Shown piece after piece: positions 13,506 to 20,741 of a stretch of DNA of 24,063 nucleotides. Source of the stretch: JAVBPP01 sp031549535 (lineage in GTDB: Bacteria; Bacillota; Clostridia; Oscillospirales; Acutalibacteraceae). The translations under genes were made by a program, and so were the position numbers. Position 1 is the first letter of the stretch. Each line of letters opens with the position of its first letter. Location of the stretch: positions 1 through 24,063 of the forward strand of contig JAVBPP010000058.1 in NCBI GenBank assembly GCA_031549535.1, given 5' to 3'. The notes under the pieces were generated by a model, which searched no databases, had not been told where the DNA came from, and saw only the letters and a program-made list of their open reading frames with translations.

Positions 13506-15453
13506 GTGCTGCCTCCTCTATCCTATTTCTTACCAGGGCATTGGTGTCCAGTATCAAGCTGATTTTCCCGTCACCTAAAATAGTGCAACCCGAGATGCCG
13601 CGTACCCCGCTGAGCAGCGGCGGTACGGGCTTAACAACAACATGCAGCCTATCCTCCACCGCATCCGCAAACAACACATAGCGCTCCCTTTCGCTTTGCA
13701 CCAAGATAAAAATTCCGCCCTCAAATGCATCCCTGCGCGGTTGGCCGTAAACATCCGACAGGCGAACAACCCGGCAACAGGCCCCGCGCAGCAGCAGCGT
13801 TTCCACGCCGTTGATACAACGCAGCTCCCCTGCTTCTTCTCCGTTGATGATTTCTGTCATGGCGCTCACCGGGACAACGCAACGCTGCGTACCCACCCGC
13901 AAGACCACCGCTTCAATCAAGGCAAGTGTCAACGGAATCGTGAGGGTAATTTTCGTCCCCTTCCCCTGCACGCTCTCCGCCAGAATTTTTCCAGCCATTT
14001 TTTTCATGTTTTCATTTACAACATCCATCCCAACACCGCGGCCGGAGAATTCTGTAACCTCAGTATTGGTGGAAAACCCGGGCATAAATACCAGCGCGTT
14101 GACCTCCTCATCGCTCAGGGTATCCCCCTGCTCCTGTGTGATGAGCCCCATAGAAAACGCCTTAAGCAAAATTTTCTCCCGGTCAAAACCCCTGCCGTCA
14201 TCCGTGACAGTGAGCAGCACATTGCGCCCCTCTGTGGCAGCGCTCAAGGTGACGGTGCCCTGCTCCGGCTTCCCGGCGGCCAAGCGCTCCTTGGCACTTT
14301 CGATGCCGTGATCCACAGAATTGCGCAGGATATGCATCAACGGCGAGAACAGCAGGTCAATCATGCTCTTATCCACCTCTGTCTCCGCGCCGTTTGTAAC
14401 AAACTGAATTTCTTTGCCGAGTTTACGGCTCACATCGCGCTGCAGGCGGTTGAGTTTATGGAACGTATCGGTCAACGGCACCATGCGCGAGGCCAGCGCC
14501 AGCTGCTGAATTTCATGAATCAGTTTCCGCATGGAATCAATGGCCTTTTCCGTTTGCTCTGTGTCCCCGCTGCGAAAGTGGTTGGCAAGCACCATTTCGG
14601 CCACGGTTATTTCCCCCGCAAGGTCAACGAGTTGATCCAGCTTGGCGATGGCAACGCTGACAAAGCCGTTCATGTCCCTGTCACGCCGGCGCTCCACAAA
14701 AGCGTTTTCCCCCTCCGGCTTTTCCGCCGGTGCTGCCGCCTGCGGCTGCGCAAGCTCCTGTTTTTCCTCCGCCCGCAGCACAAAGGGGGATTTCTGGATT
14801 CCGGCAAGCAGCTCGTCCGCCGCCTGCTCAGCATCTACACAAAGAATAAAACCGTCTTTACGCAGGGTTTCTTCGTCCTGCTCGCTGACATCAGCCGGCA
14901 CGGTGCGCAGCCGTCGCACGATGCGCTGCAGCTTCATCTGCACTTCCAGCGCACGCATGGCGAGCATCTGTGTGCCCTCTTTAAAGAATACGGTAAAGGT
15001 ATAGGGGTATTCATCCTGCTTGATTTCCGGCTCCGCGGGCACGGCGGGCGTTTCTTGTTCCGCTCCGCCCGACTTAAGAAGCGCTAAATAGGCATTGACC
15101 GCAGCAATCTGCTTTGCAGGATCCTCCGACTGCTTGCCGTCCATATTGCGTTTAATAAAGTCCACCGCGTCCAACACAATATCTGTCAGCTTTTTCTCAT
15201 CCACCGCAGTCGGTTTATTTTCACGAATATAGTAAAACAAATCCTCCACCGTATGCGCAAGGCGGGAAATCCCCTCCATAGACATCATGGCGGAGGAGCT
15301 TTTAATTGTATGCATAATGCGGAAAATTTCCTGCACAGAGGCCTGCAGGCTACCCTGCTGTTCGCTCTCCATCAAAATTTTTTCCAGCGATTCGAGGAAC
15401 TGATTGGTTTCAAACGCAAAAATTTCCATCATAGAATCTTGAAGCTCATCCAT
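13480..15453 (-). CDS. cheA: Chemotaxis histidine kinase CheA
   Basis: ATP-dependent histidine kinase of chemosensory arrays. With the ATG at 15453 the product has 657 residues: P1 phosphotransfer domain with MHTIKSSSAMM and phosphorylated H48, a P2-like receiver-docking region (about 150-230), P3 dimerisation (about 265-320), P4 ATPase with N box HILRNSVDHGIE (374-385), DDGRGFD (418-424) and GRGVGMDVV (471-479), and a P5 CheW-like domain to the end. All catalytic boxes are intact. A GTG at 15465 is in frame, but GGGGGA abuts it directly, so the ATG 11 nt downstream of GGGGGAG is preferred. The cheW start overlaps its end. No receiver (CheY) or adaptation enzymes are encoded nearby, so its phosphorylation target lies elsewhere. 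Confidence 0.94.
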   Translation of the reverse strand: MDELQDSMMEIFAFETNQFLESLEKILMESEQQGSLQASVQEIFRIMHTIKSSSAMMSMEGISRLAHTVEDLFYYIRENKPTAVDEKKLTDIVLDAVDFIKRNMDGKQSEDPAKQIAAVNAYLALLKSGGAEQETPAVPAEPEIKQDEYPYTFTVFFKEGTQMLAMRALEVQMKLQRIVRRLRTVPADVSEQDEETLRKDGFILCVDAEQAADELLAGIQKSPFVLRAEEKQELAQPQAAAPAEKPEGENAFVERRRDRDMNGFVSVAIAKLDQLVDLAGEITVAEMVLANHFRSGDTEQTEKAIDSMRKLIHEIQQLALASRMVPLTDTFHKLNRLQRDVSRKLGKEIQFVTNGAETEVDKSMIDLLFSPLMHILRNSVDHGIESAKERLAAGKPEQGTVTLSAATEGRNVLLTVTDDGRGFDREKILLKAFSMGLITQEQGDTLSDEEVNALVFMPGFSTNTEVTEFSGRGVGMDVVNENMKKMAGKILAESVQGKGTKITLTIPLTLALIEAVVLRVGTQRCVVPVSAMTEIINGEEAGELRCINGVETLLLRGACCRVVRLSDVYGQPRRDAFEGGIFILVQSERERYVLFADAVEDRLHVVVKPVPPLLSGVRGISGCTILGDGKISLILDTNALVRNRIEEAAHGKPGTER

Positions 15454-15480
15454 GTCCGCAACCACTCCCCCATAAAAATT

Positions 15481-15528
15481 GACTTCTTTTCTAACTGACA
15501 GAATAGCATAGTTTGAAAAAGAAGTCTA
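15481..15528 (-). promoter_or_regulatory. Candidate cheA promoter framed by an inverted repeat
   Basis: On the minus strand TAGACT, 17-bp spacer, TATTCT, with an extended -10 TGC before it. A perfect 10-bp inverted repeat, GACTTCTTTT (15481-15490) and AAAAGAAGTC (15517-15526), overlaps the -35 box on one side and the expected start point on the other. That is an operator-like placement. There is no sigma-28-type flagellar promoter sequence here. Promoter quality is moderate, and no regulator is identified. Confidence 0.45.
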
Positions 15529-15545
15529 TATTTAATCCAAGAATT

Positions 15546-16814
15546 CTACCAAGACTTTTCCCCGCTAAACAAGCCACGCAAATAACCCAGAATGCAAACT
15601 GGCGCAAGCAGGAGCTGATACAGGAACACATAGCCAAGCAGCCCGCAGACGCTGCGGCGTGCAAAGGAGCAGCCCGCTTTCTTACAAATGCATTTGAATT
15701 TCCAATTGATTACACAAATTAACAGCAGTGTCAAGGGCAAAAGTAGCAGCGTCAATGGGCCAAACATTAAAAACGAACCACGCAGTAAAAGAAACAACCC
15801 TACCGGAACAAACACACAAAGCGCCGCGTCAATCAGCGGAAAAAGCACACTGAATGCGATGAGAACGCGTGTTTTATAGTTTGCTTGCCCGCCAAACACA
15901 AGCCCACGGTTGTGGCGGAAGCCTTCCACCATGCCCTGCGCCCAGCGGCGCCTTTGGCGCAAAAGTTTGCGCAGGGAAGACGGAACAAGGGTTGCGGCAA
16001 AGGCGTGCGGTGCGGTTGCTGTGCGGTAGCCCATGCGTAGCAGCGCCCAGGTCAACACAATATCCTCCCCCACACTCTCCTGCCAGCCGCCGGCTTTGCG
16101 GACAGCCTGCGTCCGGTAGGCGCTGAACGCCCCCTGCGCCACAAGTGTTGCATGATAGGCAGACTGCAAAAGCTTGATACCAAAAATACCAACGGTATAA
16201 TCCCAGGTCTGCATCCTTGTTGCATAGCTTTCCCTGCTGTTACAAGGCACAATCGTCCCAGCCGCAGCGGCACATTGCTTTTCCAGCATGGTGTTGACAA
16301 TATTGCGCAGGGCATACGGTTCTAAAATCGTATCGCTGTCCAGCGTTACAAACAAGTCCGTTTGCACCTGTTCCAGAGCCGTGTTCAGCGTTTGCGCCTT
16401 TCCCCTGTGCGGCAAATCCAGCAATGTTACGCTATTAAAAAATTTTTTTCTTACAGCTTCTGCTGTTTGATCGGTGGAACCGTCATTTGCCACGATAATT
16501 TCCAGCTTACCGTTATAGCAGGAACGAAACACAGATTCAATGCAGGCTACAATCTCCTCCTCGACATTGTAAGCCGGAATCATTACGGTAAGATCCGGGT
16601 AACTGCAATGGTCTTTCCCCGGTTTTGGGCAAAAACGCAGGAGCGAAGAAAGCAGAAACATATACAAGAAGCCGGGTACGATTGCCACAAAGGCAACCAG
16701 AAAGGCCGCGGGTATGTCCCCCCAGAACACACTCATTTCCTGATACCACGCAAAACTGATGCAGCCACAGACAGCAGCATAGGCGAAGGCTGTACACAAT
16801 GAAAGAATAAACAC
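15546..16814 (-). CDS. Processive family-2 glycosyltransferase, poly-GlcNAc synthase-like
   Basis: A membrane glycosyltransferase that polymerises sugars from a nucleotide donor and probably extrudes the chain. The 422-residue product has two N-terminal membrane segments (about 3-22 and 36-60) and a GT-A domain with VANDGSTD (D111), TLDSDT (D159, D161), GED (249-251) and the processivity motif QRRRW (287-291). C-terminal membrane segments lie at about 313-365 and near 385-410. This D, DxD, ED, QxxRW set is typical of IcaA/PgaC, hyaluronan and cellulose synthase-like enzymes. The start is GTG with AAAGGA about 9 nt upstream. It is divergent from the polysaccharide deacetylase gene (154 bp between them), which supports a poly-GlcNAc-like polymer. 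It lies immediately upstream of the cheA promoter. Confidence 0.9.
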   Translation of the reverse strand: MFILSLCTAFAYAAVCGCISFAWYQEMSVFWGDIPAAFLVAFVAIVPGFLYMFLLSSLLRFCPKPGKDHCSYPDLTVMIPAYNVEEEIVACIESVFRSCYNGKLEIIVANDGSTDQTAEAVRKKFFNSVTLLDLPHRGKAQTLNTALEQVQTDLFVTLDSDTILEPYALRNIVNTMLEKQCAAAAGTIVPCNSRESYATRMQTWDYTVGIFGIKLLQSAYHATLVAQGAFSAYRTQAVRKAGGWQESVGEDIVLTWALLRMGYRTATAPHAFAATLVPSSLRKLLRQRRRWAQGMVEGFRHNRGLVFGGQANYKTRVLIAFSVLFPLIDAALCVFVPVGLFLLLRGSFLMFGPLTLLLLPLTLLLICVINWKFKCICKKAGCSFARRSVCGLLGYVFLYQLLLAPVCILGYLRGLFSGEKSW

Positions 16815-16968
16815 TCTAAAAAATCCTTTCCTTTCAAATTCCGAAGCACGGTACTACAGCATATTCGGACAAACAAAAAGTGTGTTTTTTTCACAAAGGA
16901 TGGCAAGTCTGCACAACCCGCCATAACCTATTAACAGAACTACACTACAACCGGAAAGGATTCTTATC

Positions 16969-17760
16969 ATGCGCTGCATCCAATTGCTATTGCTCATTTT
17001 ATTTGCGCTGTTGTTCTGCGTAGCTTGTATCCCCACGCAGTCAAAGCCGGAATTTCCACCGGCCGACACTGTAGTCCCCATTCTGCTCTACCATGATTTT
17101 ATTCAAACTGCAGAACAGGTAAAGCCCGGTTATGAGGCATACAGCTGCACAAGAGCACAGTTTGAGGAGCATCTGCGCACGCTTGCGCGCGACGGCTTTA
17201 CCTTTATTTCGCTGGAAACGCTGCAGCGCGCCATGGAGGGCGAACTCCTGCTTCCCAAAAACCCAATCGTTATCACCTTTGATGACGGCTATCAGAGCCA
17301 ATATGACATTGCCTACCCCCTGCTCAAGCGTTACCGCATCTGTGCGGACCTCTTTGTTGTGACCGACTGGGTGGGCAAAATGACCGTGGATAACAGCTGC
17401 TTTAGTTGGCGGGAGGCAAGGCGGATGGAACAAAGCGGCCTGGTCACCGTTTACAGCCACAGCACGCGGCACATCGCTTACGGGCAAGAAGACCCCGAAA
17501 CACTTTTGGCGGATATTCAGCAATCGTTTACCGTTTTAGACAAAAACCTCCGCAGCGTCCATCCCCGTTTCTTCGCCTACCCTTACGGCTCACAAACGCG
17601 GGAACAGGTCATGCTGTTGCAACAAAACGGGATTGAGCTGCAGCTATATGATGTCGGCACACAATCAGCGGGGCAATTTGACGCAGCCTTTTTACGCAGA
17701 ATCAATGTCTCACTCAATATGGGCGCGGCAGATATCCTTGCGCAGATTACGGCACAGTAA
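16969..17760 (+). CDS. Lipoprotein polysaccharide deacetylase (NodB/IcaB-like)
   Basis: A metal-dependent de-N-acetylase expected on the outer face of the membrane. The 263-residue precursor has a lipoprotein signal (hydrophobic 4-17, FCVAC with C20 as the lipidated residue). A NodB domain follows: ITFDDG (102-107; D105 and D106), HSTRH (164-168, the two metal-binding His), and RFFAYPYG (200-207). All motif 1-3 residues are present, so it should be active. PILLYHDF near the start is the usual first strand of the IcaB/PgaB group. The ATG follows AAAGGA. It is divergent from the family-2 glycosyltransferase, making synthesis and partial deacetylation of one exopolymer the likely joint role. No separate IcaC/IcaD-like gene is present. 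Confidence 0.9.
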   Translation: MRCIQLLLLILFALLFCVACIPTQSKPEFPPADTVVPILLYHDFIQTAEQVKPGYEAYSCTRAQFEEHLRTLARDGFTFISLETLQRAMEGELLLPKNPIVITFDDGYQSQYDIAYPLLKRYRICADLFVVTDWVGKMTVDNSCFSWREARRMEQSGLVTVYSHSTRHIAYGQEDPETLLADIQQSFTVLDKNLRSVHPRFFAYPYGSQTREQVMLLQQNGIELQLYDVGTQSAGQFDAAFLRRINVSLNMGAADILAQITAQ

Positions 17761-17835
17761 CCACCGCACAAATTTTTCATATAGTAATAGTGGGTAACAA
17801 CTCCGCCAAGATTGTTGAGAAAGGATGAATTGACT

Positions 17836-18123
17836 GTGTCATGTTTTAATGATTATGCAATCCCCATAACTATCACCTCCCCTTTCCCCGGAGAAAATCT
17901 GCCTGCGCTGACGTTGTGTACGGGAACCGGGCGCCCCTGTGCACGCTGTAATATCTATTTGGACGGCACGCAGGCGACCTGCGCTGTCTGCGATGCATCC
18001 GGCAACTGGGCTTGCGCGTGCAATTTTTTCTTAGCACCGGGTAATCATCAGCTCTGCTGCTCCATGCGCACCCCCCAGGGCGGTTGCTCCCGCGCCGTCT
18101 GCCCGTTTACCATTACCGGTTAA
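17836..18123 (+). CDS. Small 12-cysteine protein with bacterial Ig-like fold signature
   Basis: I do not recognise a named family. The 95-residue product has 12 cysteines (3, 28, 35, 38, 49, 52, 60, 62, 74, 75, 84, 89), many as CxxC, CxC or CC pairs. The layout NIYLDGT...VCDASGNWAC...LAPGNHQL...FTITG closely follows the strand pattern of bacterial Ig-like repeats (DG, DASGNW, L-G-H, final FTI), but with cysteines at strand positions normally occupied by Thr, Val or Ala. There is no signal peptide. The GTG start is preceded by AAAGGA at 10 nt; a TTG at 17830 or 17812 is also possible. It lies 75 bp after the deacetylase gene and just before the T-box promoter. It may bind metal or be disulfide-rich; function unknown. 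Confidence 0.65.
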   Translation: MSCFNDYAIPITITSPFPGENLPALTLCTGTGRPCARCNIYLDGTQATCAVCDASGNWACACNFFLAPGNHQLCCSMRTPQGGCSRAVCPFTITG

Positions 18124-18142
18124 ACTACATACAAAAAAGCTC

Positions 18143-18171
18143 TTGACATTTTTGCATCAGGCGTTTAAAAT
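18143..18171 (+). promoter_or_regulatory. Sigma-A promoter of the T-box-trpB2 unit
   Basis: TTGACA (18143-18148), 17-bp spacer, TAAAAT (18166-18171). Transcription should start near 18178, giving a leader of about 300 nt that contains the T-box. It begins 19 bp after the stop of the cysteine-rich gene. Confidence 0.88.
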
Positions 18172-18182
18172 GGTTCCACAAA

Positions 18183-18444
18183 CCGATGAGTAAGAGTAGT
18201 ACGTTTACAAACCACCTTACAGAGAGCCGCAGGCGGTGGGATTGCGGCAGGCAGGCGCAAACGGAATGGACTTACGAGGGCGAACCGAAAGCAGCCCGGC
18301 TGTGAGTAGTTTTCGACGGGAACTTCACCCGTTAGCAAGGAAGCGTGCATGTTCGTGCACGGAGTGAGTGGGCGTTTTACGCCAATTTGGGTGGTACCGC
18401 AGGAGAATCAGCTCTTGTCCCATGTTTTGGGGCAAGAGTTTTTT
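18183..18444 (+). ncRNA. Tryptophan-specific T-box riboswitch leader
   Basis: This leader reads the charging state of a tRNA and allows transcription past a terminator when the tRNA is uncharged. Visible hallmarks are GATGAGTAAGAGTAGTACG at the 5' base of stem I, AGAGAGCCG and a GGTGGGA loop in stem I, the specifier segment GGAATGGACTTACGAGGGC, and the T-box core TGGTACCGC (18392-18400), preceded by AATTTGGG. In the standard GAA-NNN-AC context the specifier codon is TGG at 18267-18269, meaning tRNA-Trp. The terminator that competes with the antiterminator follows. The regulated gene encodes tryptophan synthase beta, which matches the specifier independently. The 5' boundary is approximate. 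Confidence 0.95.
18412..18444 (+). terminator. T-box-controlled intrinsic terminator
   Basis: CTCTTGTCCC (18412-18421) pairs with GGGGCAAGAG (18429-18438) including one T-G pair, with a 7-nt loop, followed by TTTTTT. Its position just downstream of the T-box sequence is the expected one. It lies about 40 bp before the trpB2 start. Confidence 0.92.
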
Positions 18445-18483
18445 GCTTTTGCTCCGTACAAAACAATGTAGGAGGAAACAGCA

Positions 18484-19863
18484 ATGTCAAAGAAAAACAT
18501 CCCTTACCGCATCAATCTACCGGAGGAGTATATTCCAAAGCAGTGGTACAACCTGCGGGCGGACATGAAAGAACAGCCGGCACCGATGCTCAATCCCACA
18601 ACACTGCAGCCGATTGAAAAGCCGGAGGAGCTTGCGCCGATTTTCTGCGATGAGCTTTGTCGCCAGGAGCTGAACCAGACCGACCGCTATATTGATATCC
18701 CTGAGGAAATTATTGAATTTTATAAAATGTGCCGTCCTGCCCCGCTAATCCGCGCCTATTGCCTGGAAAAGGAGTTGGACACCCCTGCGAAGATTTACTA
18801 CAAATTCGAGGGCAACAATACCTCCGGCAGCCATAAGCTCAACTCCGCCATACCACAAGCCTACTATGCCAAAAAGCAGGGGCTGAAGGGGCTGACAACG
18901 GAAACGGGAGCGGGTCAATGGGGCACGGCGCTCTCCATGGCCTGCGCCTATTACAAGCTGGATTTGAGCGTTTATATGGTCAAGGGCAGTTATTATCAAA
19001 AGCCTCAGCGTAAGCAGATTATGGAGACCTTCGGCGCGAGCATTATCCCCAGCCCCAGTGATACAACCGAGGTCGGGCGGAAAATCCTTGCCGCGCACCC
19101 GGACACAAACGGCTCTCTGGGCTGCGCAATTTCTGAGGCAGTGGAGGTTGCACTGAATGACCCCACGCGCCGCTATGTGCTGGGTTCCGTACTCAACCAG
19201 GTGCTGCTGCATCAAACCATTATTGGCCTGGAAACCAAAACGGCAATGGAACTTTACGACGAATACCCGGACATCGTCATCGGCTGCGCGGGCGGCGGAT
19301 CCAATTTGGGCGGCTTTATCGCGCCCTATATGCAGGATAAGCTGTTGGGCAAGGCGAACCCTTACTTCATCGCAGTAGAGCCGGCCTCCTGCCCCTCACT
19401 CACGCGCGGCAAGTACGCTTATGATTTCTGCGACACCGGCAAGGTTACACCGCTGGCAAAGATGTATACGTTGGGTTGCGAATTCCTGCCCACCCCACAC
19501 CACGCGGGCGGCCTGCGCTACCACGGCATGTCCCCCATCCTCAGCAAGCTGTACGACGATAAATACCTTGATGAGGCGCGCAGCTATATCCAAACTGAAA
19601 TCTTTGAGGCTGCCGTCCGCTTTGCACGCTGCGAGGGGCTGCTCCCCGCTCCGGAATCCAGCCACGCCATTAAAGCCGCCATAGATGAAGCTATCAAATG
19701 CAGGGAAAACGGTGAATCAAAAACAATCCTGTTTAACCTGACCGGAACGGGCTATTTCGACATGGCAGCCTATGACTCCTTCCACGCCGGCACAATGACG
19801 GATACCATCCCCTCGGACGAACTGCTGCAGGCAGGCTTTGCCGCGCTGCCGCAGGTTGAATAA
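18484..19863 (+). CDS. trpB: Tryptophan synthase beta chain, TrpB2 type
   Basis: A PLP enzyme that condenses indole with serine to give tryptophan. The 459-residue product is longer than classical TrpB1 (about 400) and has the TrpB2 features: an extended N-terminus beginning IPYRINLPEEYIPKQWYNLR, RPAPLIRA (84-91), GSHKLNSA with the PLP lysine K118, TTETGAGQWG with the catalytic E140, and the phosphate-binding GGGSN (270-274). No trpA or other trp gene is adjacent, as often seen for TrpB2, so it probably works alone on free indole. AGGAGG lies 7 nt before the ATG. Expression is controlled by the upstream Trp T-box. An intrinsic terminator follows directly, making it a single-gene unit. Confidence 0.95.
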   Translation: MSKKNIPYRINLPEEYIPKQWYNLRADMKEQPAPMLNPTTLQPIEKPEELAPIFCDELCRQELNQTDRYIDIPEEIIEFYKMCRPAPLIRAYCLEKELDTPAKIYYKFEGNNTSGSHKLNSAIPQAYYAKKQGLKGLTTETGAGQWGTALSMACAYYKLDLSVYMVKGSYYQKPQRKQIMETFGASIIPSPSDTTEVGRKILAAHPDTNGSLGCAISEAVEVALNDPTRRYVLGSVLNQVLLHQTIIGLETKTAMELYDEYPDIVIGCAGGGSNLGGFIAPYMQDKLLGKANPYFIAVEPASCPSLTRGKYAYDFCDTGKVTPLAKMYTLGCEFLPTPHHAGGLRYHGMSPILSKLYDDKYLDEARSYIQTEIFEAAVRFARCEGLLPAPESSHAIKAAIDEAIKCRENGESKTILFNLTGTGYFDMAAYDSFHAGTMTDTIPSDELLQAGFAALPQVE

Positions 19864-19882
19864 AAAGACAAAAAGCATAAAC

Positions 19883-19916
19883 AAAAAAACTGCTGACAAG
19901 TTTCAGCAGTTTTTTT
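19883..19916 (+). terminator. Rho-independent terminator after trpB2
   Basis: ACTGCTGA (19889-19896), loop CAAGTT, TCAGCAGT (19903-19910), flanked by seven A on the left and ending in seven T. The A and T tracts extend the stem and could also stop transcription arriving from the minus strand (the AlkZ-like remnant). Confidence 0.9.
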
Positions 19917-19985
19917 GTTTGGATGTACGCCATTCGAACCGTGGAACGGTGCGGTGCGCACACGCCTATATAATTGATAGTATAG

Positions 19986-20363
19986 TCACAAATCAACTAT
20001 AAATTTTGCGATGTATTCCAATCTGTCAGGGTGTATTTTGCAATTACGTTGCGCACATAATACTGTATTACCCCAATCATGGCTTAGGTAGGGATTGCTC
20101 TCATCTTGATATTAATATACCGGCATATCTTCTTGATTAAACACATGAACCGTACCGCGAATGGTCCAATTTTTAACCAGATTGCTGCCAAAACAATCCT
20201 TTTCAATTTTTTCGTTGCAGCGGATTCGAAGCGAGTGTGCAACATTTACCGTAAACTGAGCTTGAAAGCCGTTTAAGTCGCGGCAAACAGTACGCTTATC
20301 CGCCCGCTCGGTCAAATGCTGACGGCTTAATTGTATTTGCTTCAACTCACTGAGTGAAAGCAT
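19986..20363 (-). pseudogene. Broken AlkZ-like (winged-helix, HTH_42) DNA glycosylase gene
   Basis: The first about 83 codons, from the ATG at 20363 to a TAA at 20112-20114, match the N-terminal part of the AlkZ-like/winged-helix family: LSRQHLTERADKRTVCRDL, LNGFQAQFTVN and the hallmark LVKNWTIRGTVHVFNQEDMP. Intact members have about 350-400 residues. The same frame continues after the stop with family-like text (DWGNTV, IHPDRLEYIAKFIVDL) to a TGA at 19986-19988, and nothing recognisable follows before the trpB2 terminator. So the gene has an in-frame stop and has lost most of its C-terminal half. The family call rests on a short motif set; the alternative is a real small protein of 83 residues. 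Confidence 0.65.
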
Positions 20364-20438
20364 TTTTATCACCATCCCTTTAAGAGACAATTTGAGCCCA
20401 CAGAATGGCAGAAACAACTTGATTATTCCCTAAAACGC

Positions 20439-20472
20439 AAAAAGCCGCCCCGAAGGACTGCTTTTCGGCGGC
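20439..20472 (-). terminator. Rho-independent terminator of the tRNA-Ala transcript
   Basis: On the minus strand GCCGCCGAA pairs with TTCGG-GG-CGGC (two-base bulge), followed by TTTTT. It lies about 45 bp downstream of the tRNA 3' end. Between them, ATCACG and CGTGAT (about 20493-20509) form a small extra stem that may mark the tRNA trailer. Confidence 0.82.
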
Positions 20473-20514
20473 AAACCATGCCTGCCGTTTGTATCACGTT
20501 AGACGTGATTGATG

Positions 20515-20590
20515 TGGTGGAGATGAGGGGATTCGAACCCCTGACCTCTCGGATGCGAACCGAACGCTCTCCCAACTGAGCTACACCCCC
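20515..20590 (-). tRNA. tRNA-Ala, anticodon CGC
   Basis: The 76-nt gene reads GGGGGTG TAGCTCAG... on the minus strand and ends with an encoded CCA. The acceptor stem pairs GGGGGTG with CATCTCC and includes a G3-T70 pair, the alanine identity element, plus a second G-T at 5-68. The D-loop TAGCTCAGTTGGGAGAGC is standard. The anticodon arm is TTCGG, loop TTCGCAT, CCGAG, giving CGC, which reads GCG. The T-arm is AGGGG TTCGAAT CCCCT. It has its own promoter and terminator and lies between the AlkZ remnant and the MFS gene. Confidence 0.95.
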
Positions 20591-20626
20591 ACGGCGTTAT
20601 GCAATTGTTTGACAAATTCCTAGATG

Positions 20627-20655
20627 ATTATAGGGCGTAGGGCAAGAAAAGTCAA
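20627..20655 (-). promoter_or_regulatory. Promoter of tRNA-Ala
   Basis: On the minus strand TTGACT, 17-bp spacer, consensus TATAAT. It lies 36 bp upstream of the mature tRNA 5' end. The remaining sequence up to the MFS stop codon (20656-20741) shows no gene and no clear terminator. Confidence 0.9.
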
Positions 20656-20741
20656 GAGTAATTTTTGTTTTTCTCCAATGAAATCTCCCGAATTTGCATT
20701 ATCGACCTATTCTGGAATGGGAGCGGGAGTTGGAGCTGCCC

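Noticed and set aside
13642..15087. A 481-codon open frame on the plus strand opposite cheA
   Set aside because: It is antisense to an intact, motif-complete CheA; its composition (many His, Gln, Arg) is typical of a shadow frame and it has no ribosome site or recognisable domain.
15454..15465. GTG start of cheA at 15465
   Set aside because: The purine-rich ribosome site abuts the GTG with no spacing; the ATG at 15453 fits better. The difference is only four residues and is not certain.
11619..15465. Interpretation as part of a flagellar gene cluster
   Set aside because: No fli, flg, flh, mot, cheY, cheB or cheR genes are in the window and the operon has its own terminator; neighbours are a permease and exopolymer genes.
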